Origin: Candidatus Mesolinea sp.
GTDB lineage: Bacteria; Chloroflexota; Anaerolineae; Anaerolineales; Anaerolineaceae
DNA: 9,315 nucleotides
Assembly: GCA_003499715.1 (NCBI GenBank)
Contig: DNSH01000131.1
Coordinates: 1-9,315 of the forward strand
Direction of reading: 5' to 3'
In this document: in pieces, positions 7,713 to 9,315 of the stretch
How the letters are laid out: every line of letters begins with the position of its first letter
How positions within the stretch are numbered: position 1 is the first letter of the stretch
Translations under genes and position numbers: made by a program
Notes under the pieces: generated by a model
The model's database searches: none
Told to the model about the DNA's origin: nothing
The model's input: only the letters and a program-made list of their open reading frames with translations

Positions 7713-9091
7713 GTACCATTTCATCAACTTCGTCCCATAAACTTAATACCATTCTTCTCCGAAATTTAATTTTACCTGGAGGTGACATCTTCTTCGGCCA
7801 ACGAATGATGGAACATCTTAAGTTTCTTGAGGAAGCCCAATGGTGGAATATTGATCAAATTAATAATTATCAAAACGATATGCTCTCTCACTTAATAAGA
7901 ATCGCTTATGACGAGGTCCCTTTTTATAGAGAATTACTCTTAAAATCAAAAATCTCTCCAGACGAAATCAGAAATACTAATGACTTACAAAAGCTTCCTA
8001 TTGTCACAAAAGAAATGTTGCGCAAAGGATATCCAAAATTCGTTACTCGATCGACGGGGCATAAAACTTACGAAGTGAGTACATCTGGCTCGACTGGTAA
8101 AAATTTTTTCGTCAAAGAAGATTTTTATACTGCCGGACTATATAGGGCTACATTTCTGCTTGACCTTGAATGGGCTGGATGGTCTATTGGTGATCCTCAT
8201 TTACAGACAGGTATGACCATTAATCGGAGCCTTGATAAACGATTAAAGGATTGGGCTCTCCGCTGTTACTATCATTCAGCTTATCGGTTAGATGAAAAGA
8301 ATCTCAATGAAATTTTGACAATAATAGAAAAGCACAAGATAAAATTTGTGTTCGGATATCCCGGAAGTATCTATTATTTAGCAAAATATGCTTCAAAAGT
8401 TGGCTGGAATCAACCCCTTAGATCTGTTGTAACTTGGGGGGATATGCTTTATCCAAACGTTAAAAAGAAAATTGAAGACACCTTTCAAACCAGAGTATTT
8501 GATACTTATGGTTGTGGAGAAGGAGTACAAATTGCTGCACAGTGTGAGCAAGGAAATTACCATATCCACGCTTTGGATACAATTGTCGAGTTTGTTGATG
8601 ATAACGGCAAAAACGTTTCAGAAGGAATATCGGGAAACATTTTAATCACTCGTCTTCATCCGGGACCAATGCCATTAATTAGATATTCTGTGGGGGATGT
8701 CGGCAAGACATCTTTTGAAATAAATTGCGGTTGTGGAAGACAACTTCCGATGATGGAATCCATCTATGGCAGAAGTGGAGACGTTATCACAACTCCTTCT
8801 GGGAATCACCTTATAGTCCATTTTTTCACTGGTATTCTGGAACATTTTCCTGAAATTGACTCATTTCAAGTGGTTCAGAAATCAGATAACACTCTCTTGC
8901 TCAAGATACAACCATACAATGAAATTGATGCATTTACGATTAATGAGATTGTTAGAATGCTAATGGAAAAAGGGTGCGACGATATGAACATAGAAACCGA
9001 AATTGTACCAAGCATCCCTCTCTCTCCAATGGGAAAGCATCGTTTCATTATCAATGAGACAAATATCAAACATGAAAAACAGCCAAACTGA
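7709..9091 (+). CDS. CapK/PaaK-like adenylate-forming enzyme
   Basis: A 460-residue member of the phenylacetate-CoA ligase (PaaK)/CapK branch of the ANL superfamily, which activates a carboxylic acid as an acyl-adenylate, usually for transfer to CoA. The N-terminal 100 residues contain the branch's typical helices (LIRIAYDEVPFYREL). SGSTGK (126-131) is the ATP phosphate loop. YGCGEG (267-272) contains the YGxxE motif, and IRYSVGD (324-330) contains the conserved Asp that binds the ribose. CGCGR (340-344) with a following GRSGD is characteristic of CapK-like proteins. K443 in MGKHRF sits where the C-terminal catalytic lysine is expected. The enzyme looks complete and active. CapK-like genes recur in capsule loci, but their acid substrate is mostly undefined, so a glycan acylation role is inference. 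The gene is very AT-rich (about 25% GC in one sampled line), unlike its neighbours. Confidence 0.88.
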   Translation: MSTISSTSSHKLNTILLRNLILPGGDIFFGQRMMEHLKFLEEAQWWNIDQINNYQNDMLSHLIRIAYDEVPFYRELLLKSKISPDEIRNTNDLQKLPIVTKEMLRKGYPKFVTRSTGHKTYEVSTSGSTGKNFFVKEDFYTAGLYRATFLLDLEWAGWSIGDPHLQTGMTINRSLDKRLKDWALRCYYHSAYRLDEKNLNEILTIIEKHKIKFVFGYPGSIYYLAKYASKVGWNQPLRSVVTWGDMLYPNVKKKIEDTFQTRVFDTYGCGEGVQIAAQCEQGNYHIHALDTIVEFVDDNGKNVSEGISGNILITRLHPGPMPLIRYSVGDVGKTSFEINCGCGRQLPMMESIYGRSGDVITTPSGNHLIVHFFTGILEHFPEIDSFQVVQKSDNTLLLKIQPYNEIDAFTINEIVRMLMEKGCDDMNIETEIVPSIPLSPMGKHRFIINETNIKHEKQPN

Positions 9092-9158
9092 AATACTGCG
9101 CACAAAAACGGGAAAGTTCAAAGCTGTGATTTCCAATTTGCATTAAGTGAAGTAAAAG

Positions 9159-9315
9159 TTGCCCACCGTCTCCCTCATCCTCCCGATCCGCAACGAAGCC
9201 ACGCATATCCGCGGCTGCTTGCAAAGTATCGCCCAGCAGGATTTCCCTCACGAGCAGATGGAAATCATCATTGCTGACGGTCTATCCACGGATGACACCA
9301 AAGAGGTGGTAGAAG
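9159..9315 (+). CDS. GT2-family glycosyltransferase, 3' partial
   Basis: The first 52 residues of a GT-A glycosyltransferase run off the right edge. They begin MPTVSLILPIRNE, the first strand and loop of the GT2 fold, and continue to DGLSTDDT (residues 40-47), the nucleotide-binding DGxSxDxT motif. The start must be TTG 9159: an in-frame TAA at 9153-9155 bars anything earlier, and the next ATG (9258) would remove the first strand. A weak Shine-Dalgarno, AAGTGA (9145-9150), lies 8 bases before it. The IRNE form is common in GT2 proteins that elongate or modify surface polysaccharides, and in succinoglycan-type enzymes. It follows the CapK-like gene after 67 bases that show no terminator. The antisense frame covering 9066-9251 is only its shadow. 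Confidence 0.83.
   Translation, partial: MPTVSLILPIRNEATHIRGCLQSIAQQDFPHEQMEIIIADGLSTDDTKEVVE

Noticed and set aside
9066..9251. Antisense open frame of 61 codons at the right edge.
   Set aside because: The plus strand here encodes the conserved start of a GT2 protein; the antisense translation shows no motif.
1..9315. Search by eye for CRISPR arrays, tandem repeats, tRNA genes, insertion sequences and toxin-antitoxin pairs.
   Set aside because: No regularly spaced repeats, tRNA-like cloverleaf, transposase frame or small gene pair was found; nearly all bases fall within the nine glycan genes.

Overview
The window is one uninterrupted run of nine same-strand (+) genes for surface or extracellular polysaccharide synthesis, cut at both ends. 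The content is five glycosyltransferases (two GT-A/GT2 type, three GT-B/GT4 type), two NodB-type polysaccharide deacetylases, one polytopic O-antigen ligase/polymerase-like membrane protein, and one CapK/PaaK-like adenylate-forming enzyme. There is no RNA gene, CRISPR array, transposase or integrase, and no gene-free stretch longer than 146 bases.

Layout: 1-950, deacetylase (5' end outside the window); 978-1922, GT2 (GTG start); 1927-3123, GT4; a 146-base gap with a weak promoter candidate; 3270-4574, polymerase/ligase; 4622-5752, GT4; 5754-6632, second deacetylase; 6666-7712, divergent GT4 (GTG start); 7709-9091, CapK-like ligase overlapping its neighbour by ATGA; 9159-9315, start of another GT2 (TTG start, 3' end outside). 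The spacings (27, 4, 146, 47, 1, 33, -4 and 67 bases) suggest one or two transcription units, with the only room for an internal promoter before the polymerase.

How they may work together (inference): the transferases would build a lipid-linked oligosaccharide at the cytoplasmic face of the membrane, the deacetylases would expose amino or hydroxyl groups on it, the CapK-like protein would activate a carboxylic acid by adenylation for a decoration or an unknown coupling, and the polytopic protein would polymerise or ligate the units. No flippase, initiating phosphoglycosyltransferase or chain-length regulator lies in the window, so the locus must extend further or rely on genes elsewhere.

Organism: bacterial. 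The style of these proteins (cytosolic-looking deacetylases mixed with many GT4 enzymes, GTG/TTG starts, moderate and uneven GC) recalls glycan loci of Chloroflexota (Anaerolineae-like) metagenomic genomes, but nothing here proves the phylum. GC content varies sharply between genes, from about 60% in a sampled stretch of the first GT2 to about 25% in a sampled stretch of the CapK-like gene, which is typical of mosaic polysaccharide loci. I see no clear novel system. The points most worth following are the paired deacetylases, the adenylating enzyme coupled to a divergent GT4, and the mosaic composition.
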